A stretch of DNA of 64,000 nucleotides. Source: Procambarus clarkii (taxonomy: Eukaryota; Arthropoda; Malacostraca; Decapoda; Cambaridae). This document shows, piece by piece, positions 20,344 through 32,015 of the stretch. Within the stretch, counting starts at the first letter, position 1; each line of letters opens with the position of its first letter. The position numbers and the translations under genes were made by a program. The DNA lies in NCBI RefSeq assembly GCF_040958095.1, contig NC_091228.1:6737700-6801699 (forward strand), in the 5' to 3' direction. The notes under the pieces are model-generated. The model searched no databases and had not been told where the DNA came from. It was given only the letters and a program-made list of their open reading frames with translations.

Positions 20344-21195
20344 CTGTAAATAAATAAAACTCAATAAAACTGTGATTGATTCCTACGTGGATATAAATAG
20401 GATTTGAGTGGATAATAATTGGAGCTGTTTCGTGTGGGAAAATAGGCCTTCTGCAACTTATTTAATTCTTGGGCTTTTATGCACTCCATGTTGGAGGCAA
20501 ATCTGCCACTAAGCTCAAGGTTACTATAACTTATCTCAAGATATAGTTATATGTACTCCAAAGTCAATTGTATACAAAATTCAAATATACGCAGACGAAA
20601 GTCAAATATTCGTTTATATACAAAAGTCAAATATGAATACAAATTCAAATATTCGTATGAATTCCCAAATTCAAATCATTTATTAAAATTTAAATGGATA
20701 AAAAAATCATACGAATCAATATCATATGAATAAATGAATCATATCTTTATCAAAGTTGACAGTGATAAAAAGAGGAATTCTGAGAATGAAATTTCGTCTC
20801 AGAGATACGTTGAACATCCATCTACCCCCCCCCCGCTTCTGTTGTGATGAAGTCCAGTACACTCAATCCTCAACTGAACACCTGTTCACTGCAGCTTTAG
20901 CTGTTGGGCATCGTTACGAAATGATGGTTCCCAGACAGATAGATAAACTTACTTCCCAAAATCGACCACCAATACTAAACAACGCAGCGCCCTGTTCTGA
21001 CATCACACACGTATATTAATTTTGAAGTCAGAGCCCCGAAGAGGTCTCAAGGTATCGTTTACGATACGAAGCAGCATGAAGCAGCACCTTGTTTGTCAAC
21101 ACACAACACCTGGTTCATCAAGAAAATTTGATGAGAAAAATAATGACAGTTTGCAGACGTTGAGTCGCAATAACGTCGTGGGAGAGTTCATATCC
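20344..21195. other. No recognised gene
   Basis: AT-rich. Around 20570-20730, loosely repeated tcaaatat/ttcaaatcat/attcg motifs form a degenerate A/T tract. The frames at 20756-21019 and 21022-21210 are short and motif-free. Confidence 0.35.
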
Positions 21196-21199
21196 AACC

Positions 21200-21302
21200 C
21201 AGACATCTGAAAAGTAGGAAACGACGACGTTTCGGGCCGTCTCGGATCATTATCAAATCGTGTAATGCCGAAAAGTCGTCAATTCTTAATTTTCAGATGT
21301 GC
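21200..21302. mobile_element. Diverged GACGACG element remnant with inverted edges
   Basis: aaacgacgacgtttcgggcc, gtctcggatcattatcaa and atcgtg follow one arm of the family with many substitutions. The edges acatctgaaaa and ttttcagatgt form an 11-bp inverted repeat. Confidence 0.55.
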
Positions 21303-21359
21303 GAGTTGAGTATCAATTACAGATTTTTCATTAAACATTGATGAAAGTAATTTCACACC

Positions 21360-21475
21360 ACCACCGGAGGCATTTAGGAGGTACCAGGAGGAACCAAGAG
21401 GTATTAAGGAGGTATTAAGAGGTATCACGAGGTACCAGGAGGTATAAAGAGGTACCAGGAGCTACCCGAGAACCC
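21360..21475. repeat. Degenerate gaggtaccagga repeat
   Basis: Imperfect units gaggtaccaggag, gaggtattaag, gaggtatcac repeat about eight times. Confidence 0.75.
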
Positions 21476-21548
21476 ACGAACAGAAAACGGGTCCTCATGT
21501 CCATTTCGCGAGTCGCTACCCATTTTTTAGCACAGCAGTTTTTGTCCT

Positions 21549-21833
21549 TTGGGAAATTATACGTCAAAAATGCGATGTACTATTCAGGAGGATGGTTCAA
21601 CCATCACCACCACTACAGTTACGAGAGTAAGGCAAGATGCAGGACTAGAAAAAGGGGATGTTTGCGAGCCGCTACGTTTCATAGTACCCAGTATTTTATC
21701 CCCTGGGGATCATATAGCGAATACAATGCAAAGTATTATTCACAGTGAGATCAGACAGGCGTTAAGTGCCCTTAACCCGGCATCTGAGAGGTCCAGATCT
21801 TCCAAAAGTAAAAGAGCGCTCATTTCTGGGTAG
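21549..21833 (+). CDS. Hypothetical 94-aa open frame, unassigned
   Basis: I do not recognise this protein. Its composition is not repeat-like: a Thr-rich segment near residues 18-25 (STITTTTV), a mixed hydrophobic/charged middle (residues 30-70, with GDHIANTMQSIIHSEI resembling an amphipathic helix), and a basic Ser/Arg-rich C-terminus (SERSRSSKSKRAL). The last codons enter the 43-bp array, so the natural C-terminus may have been replaced by the array edge. ATGs at 21549 and 21570 are both possible starts. No promoter or splice context is evident. It may be a fragment of an element or virus-derived gene, or simply a chance frame. Confidence 0.25.
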   Translation: MGNYTSKMRCTIQEDGSTITTTTVTRVRQDAGLEKGDVCEPLRFIVPSILSPGDHIANTMQSIIHSEIRQALSALNPASERSRSSKSKRALISG

Positions 21834-22085
21834 ATAGAAACATTTCTAGGGGGTCGATACGACTTCATTTCTGGGTCGATAGAAACATTTCTAGGGTCGA
21901 TACGACCTCATTTCTGGGTCGATAGAAACATTTCTAGGGGTCGATACGACTTCATTTCTGGGTAGATAGAAACATTTCTAGGGTCGATACGACTTCATTT
22001 CTGGGTAGATAGAAACATTTCTAGGGTCGATACGACCTCATTTCTGGGTCGATAGAAACATTTCAAGGGTTGACATGACCTCATT
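21817..22085. repeat. 43-bp minisatellite, ~6 copies
   Basis: The unit is tcatttctgggtcgatagaa, acatttctagggtcgatacg plus acc; gtaga/gtcga variants alternate, and 'agggg' length variants occur. Confidence 0.93.
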
Positions 22086-22164
22086 TCAGCTGAAACATCT
22101 ATCTGAATCAAAGCTTGTTAACAAGCCTCATCAGCTCACTGGGTACACTCAGGAGCCGAGCATA

Positions 22165-22240
22165 CACACAACCGGGACCAAAGAGCCAAAGCTCAACAAC
22201 CCCTCCCCCCTACCCCCCCCAAGCACAACTAGGTGAGCAC
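22165..22240 (+). mobile_element. LINE 3'-end relic
   Basis: cgggaccaaagagccaaagc, tcaaca and, after a C-rich insertion, aagcacaactaggtgagcac follow the 3' non-coding end seen next to the reverse transcriptase at 36665 and at 46850-46968. Confidence 0.65.
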
Positions 22241-22361
22241 AATTGTTACAGCGATGGACTTGAGGTCGATCACCCCAGGGAGGGATTACCAAGGACCCCA
22301 AAACAGCTTTTTGACCAGTCAACAAGTTTACTTTTGATCTGAAAGGTCTAAAGGGCCTTTA

Positions 22362-22705
22362 CTCAAGTCAAAAGTAAACTCAGATCGAAAAGTAAACCCA
22401 GGTCAAAAAGTAAACTCGTATAAAAAGTAAACTTGAATAAAAAGTAAACGCTGGTCGAAGTAAAACCCCAAAGTAAAAAGTAAACTCTATCCCAAAGTAA
22501 ACTCGGATCGAAAAGTAAACTCAGATAAAAAAGTAAACTCAGATAAAAAAGTAAACTCAGATCAAAAAGTAAACTATGATAAAAAGTAAACTCTGGTCAA
22601 AAGTAAACTCTGGTCAAAAGTAAACTCTGGCCAAAAGTAATATTTGATCAAAAAGTAAACTCCGGTCAAAAAGTAAACTCCAGTCAAAAAAGTAAACTCA
22701 GTGTA
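22362..22705. repeat. ~17-bp minisatellite, ~20 degenerate copies
   Basis: The unit is aaaagtaaactcagatc with spacing of 15-19 bp; many point variants (ctctggtc, ctccagtc, cttgaat). Confidence 0.9.
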
Positions 22706-22936
22706 TAGACCGAGCAGAATGATACACTGTCCTCCCGAGGGCGATCCAAGTGCCACTTCCGTGGTGCCACTGGCCCCCTGCCCTTTAGAGCAAGATATTC
22801 TTATAAACATGTCAATGTGACAAAATTCACAATTGACAAATTACGCTGAACTTTACGGAGATAGAAAGTGAGAAGAGAAAGCCTTCTGGCTCGATACGGG
22901 CAGAGACCGCGGTGTTTGCGTGTGTGTGGGGAGGAG

Positions 22937-23013
22937 GAGAACGCAAGAGAGGACGCAAGAGAGAACGCAAGAGAGGACGCAAGAGAGGACGCAAGAGAGG
23001 ACGCAAGAGAGGT
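22937..23013. repeat. 12-bp minisatellite, ~6.5 copies
   Basis: The unit gacgcaagagag repeats head to tail with one gaacgc variant. Confidence 0.92.
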
Positions 23014-23147
23014 GGGACAAGAGACAGGCGGCCACGCCACAACCAACCAGGGGAAGGTTAGGTTAACCAAACTGTCTGTGAGCGTAAGGTGGAGGTGAAG
23101 CAGGCAACCTTGACTCCAGGGGACTCCACCCATGTTGATGCTCGCTT

Positions 23148-23862
23148 CCCCTACCACGTCCCAGGGTCTTCCCACCACATCCCTGCGTCCCCTACCACGT
23201 CGCTGGATCCCCTACCACGTCGCCGGATCCCCTACCACGTCGCTGGATCCCCTACCACGTTGTCGGATCCCCTACCACGTCGCTGCGTCCCCTACCACTT
23301 CGCTGGATCCCCTACCACGTCGCTGGATCCCCTACCACGTCGCTGGATCCCCTACCACGTCGCTGGATCCCCTACCACGTCGCTGGATCCCCTACCACGT
23401 TGTCGGATCCCCTACCACGTCGCTGCGTCCCCTACCACTTCGCTGGATCCCCTACCACGTCGCTGGATCCCCTACCACGTTGTCGGATCCCCTACCACGT
23501 CGCTGGATCCCCTACCACGTCGCCGGATCCCCTACCACGTCGCTGGATCCCCTACCACGTCGCTGGATCCCCTACCACGTCGCCGGATCCCCTACCACGC
23601 CGCTGGATCCTCCACCACGTCGCCGGATCCCCTACCACGTCGCCGGATCCCCTACCACGTCGCTGGATCCCCTACCACGCCGCTGGATCCCCTACCACGT
23701 CGCTGGGTCCCCTACCACGTCGCTGGATCCCCTACCACGTCGCTGGATTCCCTACCACGTCGCTGGGTCCCCTACCACGTCGCTGGATCCTCCACCACGT
23801 CGCTGGATCCCCTACCACGTCGCTGGATCCCCCAGCACGTCGCTGAGTCCCCACCCATCACG
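23148..23862. repeat. 20-bp minisatellite, ~36 copies
   Basis: The unit is cctaccacgtcgctggatcc; variants gccgg, gtcgg, gctgc and ctccacc are scattered, with a longer-range repeat of about 140-180 bp near 23250-23470. All plus frames are open because no stop occurs; not proteins. Confidence 0.96.
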
Positions 23863-24799
23863 TCGCTCGTCCCTCCCACCTCTGGATAAAGCACTACCTT
23901 ACACAAAGGCAGTAGGTTCTACTCATTCTCCATGGGCATGACCTTTGACCTCGCCGGAGGACCACCACCTTCGGCTCCCAAATCCTTCGCATCTTCCTAA
24001 GATTTGTTTGATAGTTGTCGTCGTAATCTGACTTTCACCTGATGTTCCGTTTGACTCAACCTTGGCACTATGTGACCTGTCCCCTCCCTGGCACCGTATG
24101 AGACCAAGTCCATTCTGGCACTGTATAAGACCTGGCTCTGGCACTGTACTTGACCTGGTCTTTTTGTCTATCCTCATAATTCATGCCTCTCAGCTCTAGC
24201 ACCAGTATAATGGTATGCATGAAAACTTTACTGATGACCTCTGAGGGAGGAGGTTTTCACTCTAGGTCTAATACTTCGTCTCTTCAAGAACAGAGTTTCT
24301 CCATGTCCTCGTGCATATGTGCTATGCTGCCTCACACTATTTAGTAAGATGTTAATCCTATTCCTTCATTGTATTCTCCTTGGACAGGGTCTTATCGACG
24401 ACTGATTCTCAACATTTCGAGGTAAGAAGCTCATTGTGACTTGCCTGGACCTCTCACTAGAGTTCTGTTTCCTGCAATTATCTTGATAACAAACCTTTAA
24501 CTTCCCTAAAGATTCTGCTTTAATGTGATAGTCTTTTGCTTCATGATTCTCACCCTAAGCAAGTCATTCATATTTTCCCAGATACTTAAGTTCTAGCACA
24601 CAGTTTAACTTCTAACTAGTTCATATATGAGAATATTTTTTAAAATTTTGACTCTGAAAGTTTCTCGTTTCTGCGTCCATTAGTTTAACTCTCCATGTCC
24701 CTGTAGCCTCATAGGTTGTGTAAAAGCCTGGTTTGTGCCTCGGAGAGGCTACGGGATCCAGTAAGTTCAGTAGAACTTCGGTTTCAACCCTTTTTAACC
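23863..24799. other. Mostly unrecognised; possible LINE scrap
   Basis: tcctcataattcatgcctct, cagctctagcaccagtataa and tggtatgcat (24170-24218) weakly follow the minus-strand reverse transcriptase sequence near 37055-37100. The rest shows no feature. Confidence 0.35.
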
Positions 24800-24905
24800 C
24801 TGTCGTAGCTCAGTCGATTAAGGCAGTGTCTGGGATGCTCCCGGACGCAGGTTCGAATCCTCGTCACGGCCCTTGTGGATTTGTTCGTGTGATCATAGGG
24901 TTCTC
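24800..24905 (+). mobile_element. tRNA-derived SINE fragment
   Basis: cgtagctcagtcgattaagg (box A type) and cgcaggttcgaatcctcgtc (box B type) are followed by the tail acggcccttgtggatttgtt. A second copy of the same head and tail lies at 61342-61428 inside the LINE relic. The acceptor arm is mispaired, so it is not a functional tRNA. Confidence 0.75.
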
Positions 24906-25959
24906 TTGTTCTAGATAGAAATACAGCATCTCTTTCTCTCTTTTTCTTTCATGGTAATCGTCACACTACTGCTCCTGTCACACTCACATGTCTGGTCCAT
25001 CTGTTGTTTATTGGACAATATTAAATCCCTGCTACTATTACCTAAGGTCGTTCTATTATACACAAACTCTACAGGACATGGGGCCGTTTGGCGTGATAGC
25101 GAGACGTCAGGTGGAGGTCAAGCACCCGGCATATATTTATTTACGTGTGTAGGAAGTACGTGAGTCAGTGGTCGATATCAATGTGTACAAGGTGACTTGC
25201 CACGCCCCCAGAGTCTGGACACACTCACTTGATAATTAGTATCCTCGACACTCTGCTGTCGGCGTTCTCATTTCCATATGGATCTTCATTTTAAATTCTA
25301 ATTTATGCTAATATTTCAGCAGCATGTGATAGGTATGGTCAGTAGCGGTGAAAATCATAGTAATGCTTTCCAATGCAAATTGGAAAGGCGTTCAAAGCAA
25401 ATAGTACTTTCCGTGCCATACACAGATCTTTGCCCTTAACTTAAGATGTTAAACGTTGACCTGTTTGGTCACTCCCACCTCCTCAAAAGTCTAATTTATT
25501 TCTGTCACTCGTGTCATCTACCCGGCCATCTATCCCTCTATCATCAACCCAACACCAGACGTCTTATTTCAAAATATCTTCTCCGATCCATTGTCACTAG
25601 TTCAAGACAATGCTCTTCCCTCGACACCAAGAATTGGTCTCTTTACTACCAACCCCAGCAAGTGCCAACAGAAGGAGGTCTGAATGCTCAACTATATAAA
25701 CATTTTTCATATGAAACCGACAGATTTTTTGGGTAGAAATTTTTTGGTTTGAGTGACAGACTGGTTCCTTGCACCAGGCTGCGCCTCCCTTGCGATAGCG
25801 CAGTGCCCGTTCGACTCCCCTTTCGCCTGGAGTTAGGGAGACTTTCTCTACATTTATTTAACAATGACATTTGGAAGCCCAAACTGTAATATCGAGCATA
25901 ATTTCTTGGCCTCCTGTCGATTCAATAATAAAAGACGCCAAGCTGGTGTTGCTGCTACG
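24906..25959. other. No recognised gene
   Basis: A 96-codon plus frame (25446-25736) has no repeats but also no recognisable motif. No tandem repeat or element signature is seen in this 1 kb. Confidence 0.35.
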
Positions 25960-25970
25960 CTAGACACACT

Positions 25971-26230
25971 ATCTTGAGGTTATCTTGAGATGTTTTCGGG
26001 GCTTTTTAGTGTCCCCGCGGCCCGGTCCTCGACCAGGCCTCCACCCCCAGGAAGCAGCCCGTGACAGCTGACTAACACCCAGGTACCTATTTTACTGCTA
26101 GGTAACAGGAGCATAGGGTGAAAGAAACTCTGCCCATTGTTTCTCGCCGGCGCCTGGGATCGAACCCAGGACCACAGGATCACAAGTCCAGCGTGCTGTC
26201 CGCTCGGCCGACCGGCTCCACTAGATTACA
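25971..26230 (-). mobile_element. SINE-1, full-length, with 11-bp target duplication
   Basis: On the minus strand the order is tRNA-Thr(TGT)-like head, agaaacaatgggcagagttt, ttacctagcagtaaaatagg, gctgtcacgggctgcttcc, ggcctggtcgaggaccgg, gccccgaaaacatctcaag. Identical 11-mers ctagacacact lie at 25960-25970 and 26231-26241. About 11 bases (actagattaca) separate the head from the right repeat. Confidence 0.93.
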
Positions 26231-26284
26231 CTAGACACACTTCTCAATTTACCCTTGTCACTGGTGCAGTTACTGTACGTGTGT

Positions 26285-26352
26285 GACCCCTACGGGCTCA
26301 CCATAGCCCGTGCTACTTGGAACTTTGTTCCAGGTAGCGAATCTTTAACAAC
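26285..26352 (-). repeat. Dispersed repeat, inverted copy of the 57-bp array's parent
   Basis: ctacgggctcaccatagccc, gtgctacttggaactttgtt, ccaggtagcgaatctttaac: the reverse complement of the unit at 17973 and 19262. Confidence 0.82.
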
Positions 26353-26520
26353 AACAACATACTGTACGGGGTGATAGCCCCAAGTTTTTGCTACTTAAGT
26401 GTCCGGTACGAGCCATATTGTGTTGAACTGAAATACTCTGGATACTTGTTGCAGCGTCCCATGTATTCAGCTCACACTGTAAGCCCTATATCCGGAGCTT
26501 ACTCTTCACTATCCCAGTAC

Positions 26521-26718
26521 TTTTTTTTTTTTTGAGATATATACAAGAGTTGTTACATTCTTGTACAGCCACTAGTACGCGTAGCGTTTCGGGCAAGTCC
26601 TTAATCCTATGGTCCCTGGAATACGATCCCCTGCCGCGAAGAATCGTTTTTTCATCCAAGTACACATTTTACTGTTGCGTTAAACAGAGGCTACAGTTAA
26701 GGAATTGCGCCCAGTAAC
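26521..26718 (-). mobile_element. SINE-like retroposon with poly(A) tail
   Basis: On the minus strand it reads cagtaaaatgtgtacttgg, aaaaacgattcttcgcggc, aggggatcgtattccaggg, cttgcccgaaacgctacgcg, tactagtggctgtacaagaa, then a 13-base poly(A) (T13 at 26521-26533 on the plus strand). A poly(A) end marks retroposition. The segment gcccgaaacgc...gcgtactagtggct resembles the repeat at 32463-32606. Confidence 0.75.
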
Positions 26719-27003
26719 TGTAGCCTCTGTTCCTCTATCATCTTGGACTTACTTGGACTTAGTAGTTTAAGACCTTCTTATATACAAGGACACAAGGTCC
26801 GTTAATCTACTTCCGGTTCTTGTATCAGATCGGTGGATTAAAAGAAGTCGGCTTATGGTGGTTAATTGAAATTAATCTGTCATTGTCTTGTTAATTATGA
26901 GGTAATTACTTAAAGGGGGGTGTAATGAGGCCATTGGCGCTAATTGTCGGTTGGCTGTTGTGGTAGTGAGTAGTACCAGGTGGTGTTGGTTCTTAGTGGA
27001 CCC
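26719..27003. other. No recognised feature
   Basis: Short unique-looking spacer. Confidence 0.35.
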
Positions 27004-27493
<490 letters not shown>

Positions 27494-27783
27494 GTAGGCA
27501 GCATCGCCCGATCATATGAAAGCAAGAGTGTTTGTACTCCAGTGAGATCAAGTGACCCATCACCTCCTCGTCAATCGTCAATCCATCCAAGTCCAAGGAG
27601 ATAAGAGATCCAGAACTTATTGCCAGGCAGCTTAATCCCTCTACAGCACACGCCTACCTTCCCGGGCTCCTATTTAATGAGAGGCGCCACCTTCTACTGC
27701 CTAGCACCGGCTACCTCATATAATCACTACGCTTATTTCCCAACCTGTTCCTGTTTGTCTAGGAGGTTCTTCTGGAGGTTTAG
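27494..27783. other. No recognised feature
   Basis: Unique-looking spacer upstream of the SINE-1 copy. Confidence 0.35.
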
Positions 27784-28036
27784 GGAGCCGGTCGGCCGAG
27801 CGGACAGCACACTCGACTTGTGATCCTGTGGTCCCGGGTTCGATCCCAGGCGCCGGCGAGAAACAATGGGCAGAGTTTCTTTCACCCTATGCCCCTGTTA
27901 CCTAGCAGTAAAATAGGTACCTGGGTGTTAGTCAGCTGTCACGGGCTGCTTCCTGGGGGTGGAGGCCTGGTCGAGGACCGGGCCGCGGGGACACTAAAAA
28001 GCCCCGAAATCATCTCAAGATAACCTCAAGATAACC
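27784..28036 (+). mobile_element. SINE-1, full-length
   Basis: The same head-to-tail order as the 4652 copy, with the anticodon-loop sequence cttgtga (TGT) and box B gggttcgatccc. The tail is ctcaagataacctcaagata. No convincing flanking duplication. Confidence 0.92.
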
Positions 28037-28089
28037 TCAGCCTCCTTGTTTAATGAGAGGTACAAGCCAGCGGATATGTACGCGTTGGG

Positions 28090-28175
28090 GGAAAAATATT
28101 GAAGCTGGGGCAATGGTATTGAACCGGCATACCAGAACACCCTATAAGGACGAGGGTTCGATACCCTTGTATGGT
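28090..28175 (+). mobile_element. tRNA-like SINE fragment
   Basis: caatggtattgaaccggcat and acgagggttcgatacccttg (T-arm with GTTCGA loop) lie about 30 bases apart, as in a tRNA-derived promoter. The acceptor stem does not close well. Confidence 0.45.
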
Positions 28176-28274
28176 GTGTAATGATACGTTTGTAATTACA
28201 TTGTGTATGTACTGTAGCAGGCAAATGAGACTGCTATGGGCGCTAAGTACACGGTGTCTTGTCCCAGGTTACAC

Positions 28275-28935
28275 AACTGCTTGTTTGGTAGCAAGTCGTC
28301 CTGTCTAGCTGCTTGCTTGGTAGCAGTTCGTTCTGTCTAACTGCTTGCTTGGTAGCAGTTCGTTCTGTCTAACTGCTTGCTTGGTAGCAGGTCGTCCTGT
28401 CTAACTGCTTGCTTGGTAGCAGTTCGTTCTGTCTAACTGCTTGCTTGGCAGCAGGTCGTTCTGTCTAACTGCTTGCTTGGCAGCAGGTCGTTCTGTCTAA
28501 CTGCTTGCTTGGTAGCAGGTCGTTCTGTCTAGCTGCTTGCTTGGTAGCAGGTCGTTCTGTCTAACTGCTTGCTTGGTAGCGGGTCGTCCTGTCTAGCTGC
28601 TTGCTTGGTAGCAGGTCGTTCTGTCTAGCTGCTTGCTTGGTAGCAGGTCGTTCTGTCTAACTGCTTGCTTGGTAGCGGGTCGTCCTGTCTAGCTGCTTGC
28701 TTGGTAGCAGGTCGTTCTGTCTAACTGCTTGCTTGGTAGCGGGTCGTCCTGTCTAGCTGCTTGCTTGGTAGCAGTTCGTTCTGTCTAACTGCTTGCTTGG
28801 TAGCAGGTCGTTCTGTCTAACTGCTTGCTTGGTAGCAGGTCGTTCTGTCTAACTGCTTGCTTGGTAGCAGGTCGTTCTGTCTAACTGCTTGCTCGGTAGC
28901 AGGTCGTTCTGTCTAACTGCTTGCTTGGTAGAAGA
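28275..28935. repeat. 32-bp minisatellite, ~20.6 copies
   Basis: The unit is ctgtctaactgcttgcttgg followed by tagcaggtcgtt; taact/tagct, cagg/cagt/cggg and gttc/gtcc variants recur in short blocks. Confidence 0.95.
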
Positions 28936-29786
28936 TCACCTTGTCCTCTATCAATGTACCGCGATCCACTGGCAGAGGCGGCCAGCAGCACTAGAATGAT
29001 ATGATATCGGCCTCAGGTTCTAAATGAATTTTTCCAAGGGGACTTCCTGCCTTATCTCGTAGTATTTGCTTCTCGAACCACTGGGAGACGAATAATACCA
29101 GGTTTGTGCAAATGGACTTTTGAGGAAGCGTGTTGAATGCAAGAGGGCGACGTTTGGTGTTGTGGAATGATGATTAGAAAGCCTTAACTGTCAGTGACAG
29201 CAGAGCTAAACAGCTTTAGGACACTAGGAAAAATGGGTATGAAGAGCTCGGGGTGTTTGATAAGGCTTGCAGCATTAGATTAGGGCTCATCAAGGTGGTT
29301 TATAGAGAAGTGGAACGCACCGCCTTGATTCCCTTGTTCGTGGAGGAAGAGATATCCACGAGTATGACAATCGTAAATGATTGGGAGGGATTTGGAAGGA
29401 CGACAGAGCAAAGGGAAAAGCAATCCAGGATTAGTAATCACATTTTAAGAACATAATCGTGAAGATTTCCGGGTTGTCTGGGGCATTGCTTCGAGGATTC
29501 TTATCTGCCTCTTCGATAATACTTATCTGCCCAAACACTTCAGTGTGAAGTACAGTAGAAGACAAGTGGCAGGTTTACTTTCCCAAGTGGCAATGCTACT
29601 TTTTTAAACATTAAGAGTATACAATATTGCAACAACAGCATTTCTTATGCCTACAACAGCAGCGAGATTAAAAAGTCAGAGTTGGGGTGACATTTAGAAA
29701 CTCTACAAGGAGAGGGGTGGAGGTCTGTCGAGCCGAGAGAGACAGTGTAGACTTGCGAAGGGAAATATTTATTTCTAGTATGATGC
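28936..29786. other. No recognised gene
   Basis: No tandem repeat. A 67-codon frame at 29253-29456 looks non-repetitive but has no identifiable motif. Confidence 0.35.
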
Positions 29787-30130
29787 CTCTACATCATACT
29801 CCTTCTATACAGCGGAGACTCTACATCATACTCCCTCTATACAGCGGAGCCTCTACATCATACTCCCTCTATACAGCGGAGACTCTACATCATACTCCCT
29901 CAATACACCGGAGCCGCTACATCATACTCCTTCTATACAGCGGAGACTCTACATCATACTCCCTCTATACACCGGAGCCTCTACATCATACTCCCTCAAT
30001 ACACCGGAGCCTCTACATCATACTCCTTCTATACAGCGGAGACTCTACATCATACTCCCTCTATACACCGGAGCCTCTACATCATACTCCCTCTATACAC
30101 CGGAGCCGCTACATCATACTCCCTCTACAG
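29787..30130. repeat. 32-bp minisatellite, ~10.7 copies
   Basis: The unit is ctctacatcatactccctct followed by atacagcggaga; cagcgg/caccgg and gactct/gcctct/gccgct variants alternate. The 183-codon plus frame is a repeat artefact. Confidence 0.95.
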
Positions 30131-30826
30131 TCTGGGGCTAATACAACCTTATTCCCCTACAAACTTTGGACTCGTCAGTCCGGACTCACGCTACAAACTG
30201 CTAGTCTATCCTTGACCTCTGGGAACACGGCCTTCTGACCCCCTGATCTTGTGCATGGGAAGAAAAAAAGGCTTTAACCTGGAATCTTCCTCGAGGTCAA
30301 ATTTGATACTTTATTTGTTGATGCGAGTAGAAGTTTAGGTTCAGGGTGAAAATGTTTATATTCAAGTGTATTACTACCCCGACTAGCCGTGTTAGCTTTG
30401 GGGTCAGTGTAATGTTGGGAAGCTGGGTAGCGTCGTCACTTTTGTGCAATTATAATTATTTCTACAAGATGTATATTTGTTTTAATTAATATTTTTTAAG
30501 ATTATAATAGAGGTTTATGCAAGGTTGGACTGCAGTCGCTTGGGAAAGAGCCTCACCTAATTTTTAACAGTTATTGCTCTTGGGTATGTGACTAACATGG
30601 GCGGGTAGCAGAGGGTATCAATTAAACGAATGCTACTTGACACAGTGCCAAAGCGACCACCCCCGACGAATCTTGCAATATCATTAACTCGATCTTGAAA
30701 TATTCAAAAAATAATTCCTTATAATAATGTAAAACATTAATTACTGATATCTGCAAAACTAATTTTGCAGATATCATTAATTCATAATTGTCCATCCCTC
30801 CATTCCCCTTCTCCTGTTGCCTACCG
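30131..30826. other. No recognised gene
   Basis: AT-rich. A dyad tgatatctgcaaaact/aattttgcagatatca (30745-30778) could form a perfect small hairpin. Nothing else is evident. Confidence 0.4.
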
Positions 30827-31004
<178 letters not shown>

Positions 31005-31068
31005 GCCCCCATTTTTATACAGCCATACCTTCAGACACAGACGGATGGATGTAGAAAGTGACAGACAG

Positions 31069-31071
<3 letters not shown>

Positions 31072-31150
<79 letters not shown>
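31072..31150. repeat. (AG)n microsatellite
   Basis: A pure AG run; complementary to the preceding CT tract, separated by about 68 bp of unique sequence (31004-31071). Confidence 0.96.
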
Positions 31151-31152
<2 letters not shown>

Positions 31153-31410
31153 CAGAAGCACTGACAGGGACAAAGAGCAAAGAGACTCTGAAAGACATAG
31201 ACACACAGAAAAGGAGAGACATAATGGCAGAGACACACTCTGGAAGAGAGATACATTCACAGATACAAAGAGACAGAGCGAGATACAGTGACAGAGAACA
31301 ACAGATACACAGAAAAGCAGAAACACAGACACACACACACAGACAAAGCGAGACTCAACCAGAGCTTGTGAACGCAGAGCTTCGGTTCATATTAGATGTG
31401 TTTCCCTCCA

Positions 31411-31567
31411 TACCTGATCAACCAGGCTGTGACTCATACGTCAGGCTGCGAGCAGCCGCGTCTAACAACCTGGTTGATCAGTCCAGCAACCAGGAGGCCT
31501 GGTCGACGACCGGGCCGCGGGGACACTAAGCCCCGGAAGCACCTCAAGGTAACCTCAAGGTAACCTC
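31411..31567 (+). mobile_element. Retroposon sharing the SINE-1 3' end
   Basis: tgatcaaccaggctgtgact, catacgtcaggctgcgagc, agccgcgtctaacaacctgg and ttgatcagtccagcaacc precede aggcctggtcgacgaccgg, gccgcggggacactaagccc, cacctcaaggtaacctcaag. The last three are the SINE-1 tail, but the 5' part is unrelated to a tRNA. The inverted pair tgatcaaccaggct/aacctggttgatca frames its front half. Confidence 0.75.
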
Positions 31568-32015
31568 TGTCCTTCAAGGCCTATTCACAACAATTAACCC
31601 ACCAGAACAACCATTGTAAGTTGATTAGTTACACAGTCCACGATTAAACTCCGAAGCCAACAAACATTTTAATAACCAACTTATCTCTCGAAGCAAGACA
31701 TAGATATATATGCTTAATCCGGAGGGTCAAAGTCAAAATGTTTTGATTTCCCTTTGACATTGAACTGTAGGAACATGATCAAGCTGATGGGGCTTGCTAA
31801 GCTTGCAGTAAATAGAGACAATGCGGAAAATAATCTTGGGCTCTCAAATAGAACTCTTAAAAGTGGCATTAAACGAGAACTCTTAAGATGAATTTGAAGG
31901 TCAAACAGCAACTGGCAAATTCATTCTTCATCATAATATGTTAAGACTTATGTATGGAGCAAGTAAGAAAATCATCAGACTAACAGACGTTGTCACGTTA
32001 ATTCCAATAAGGCTA
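31568..32015. other. No recognised feature
   Basis: AT-rich spacer; the short minus frame 31714-31911 has no recognised motif. Confidence 0.35.

Noticed and set aside
23089-23941. Frames of 148-269 codons rich in Pro/Thr/Arg
   Set aside because: Produced by the 20-bp array; three overlapping frames open at once.
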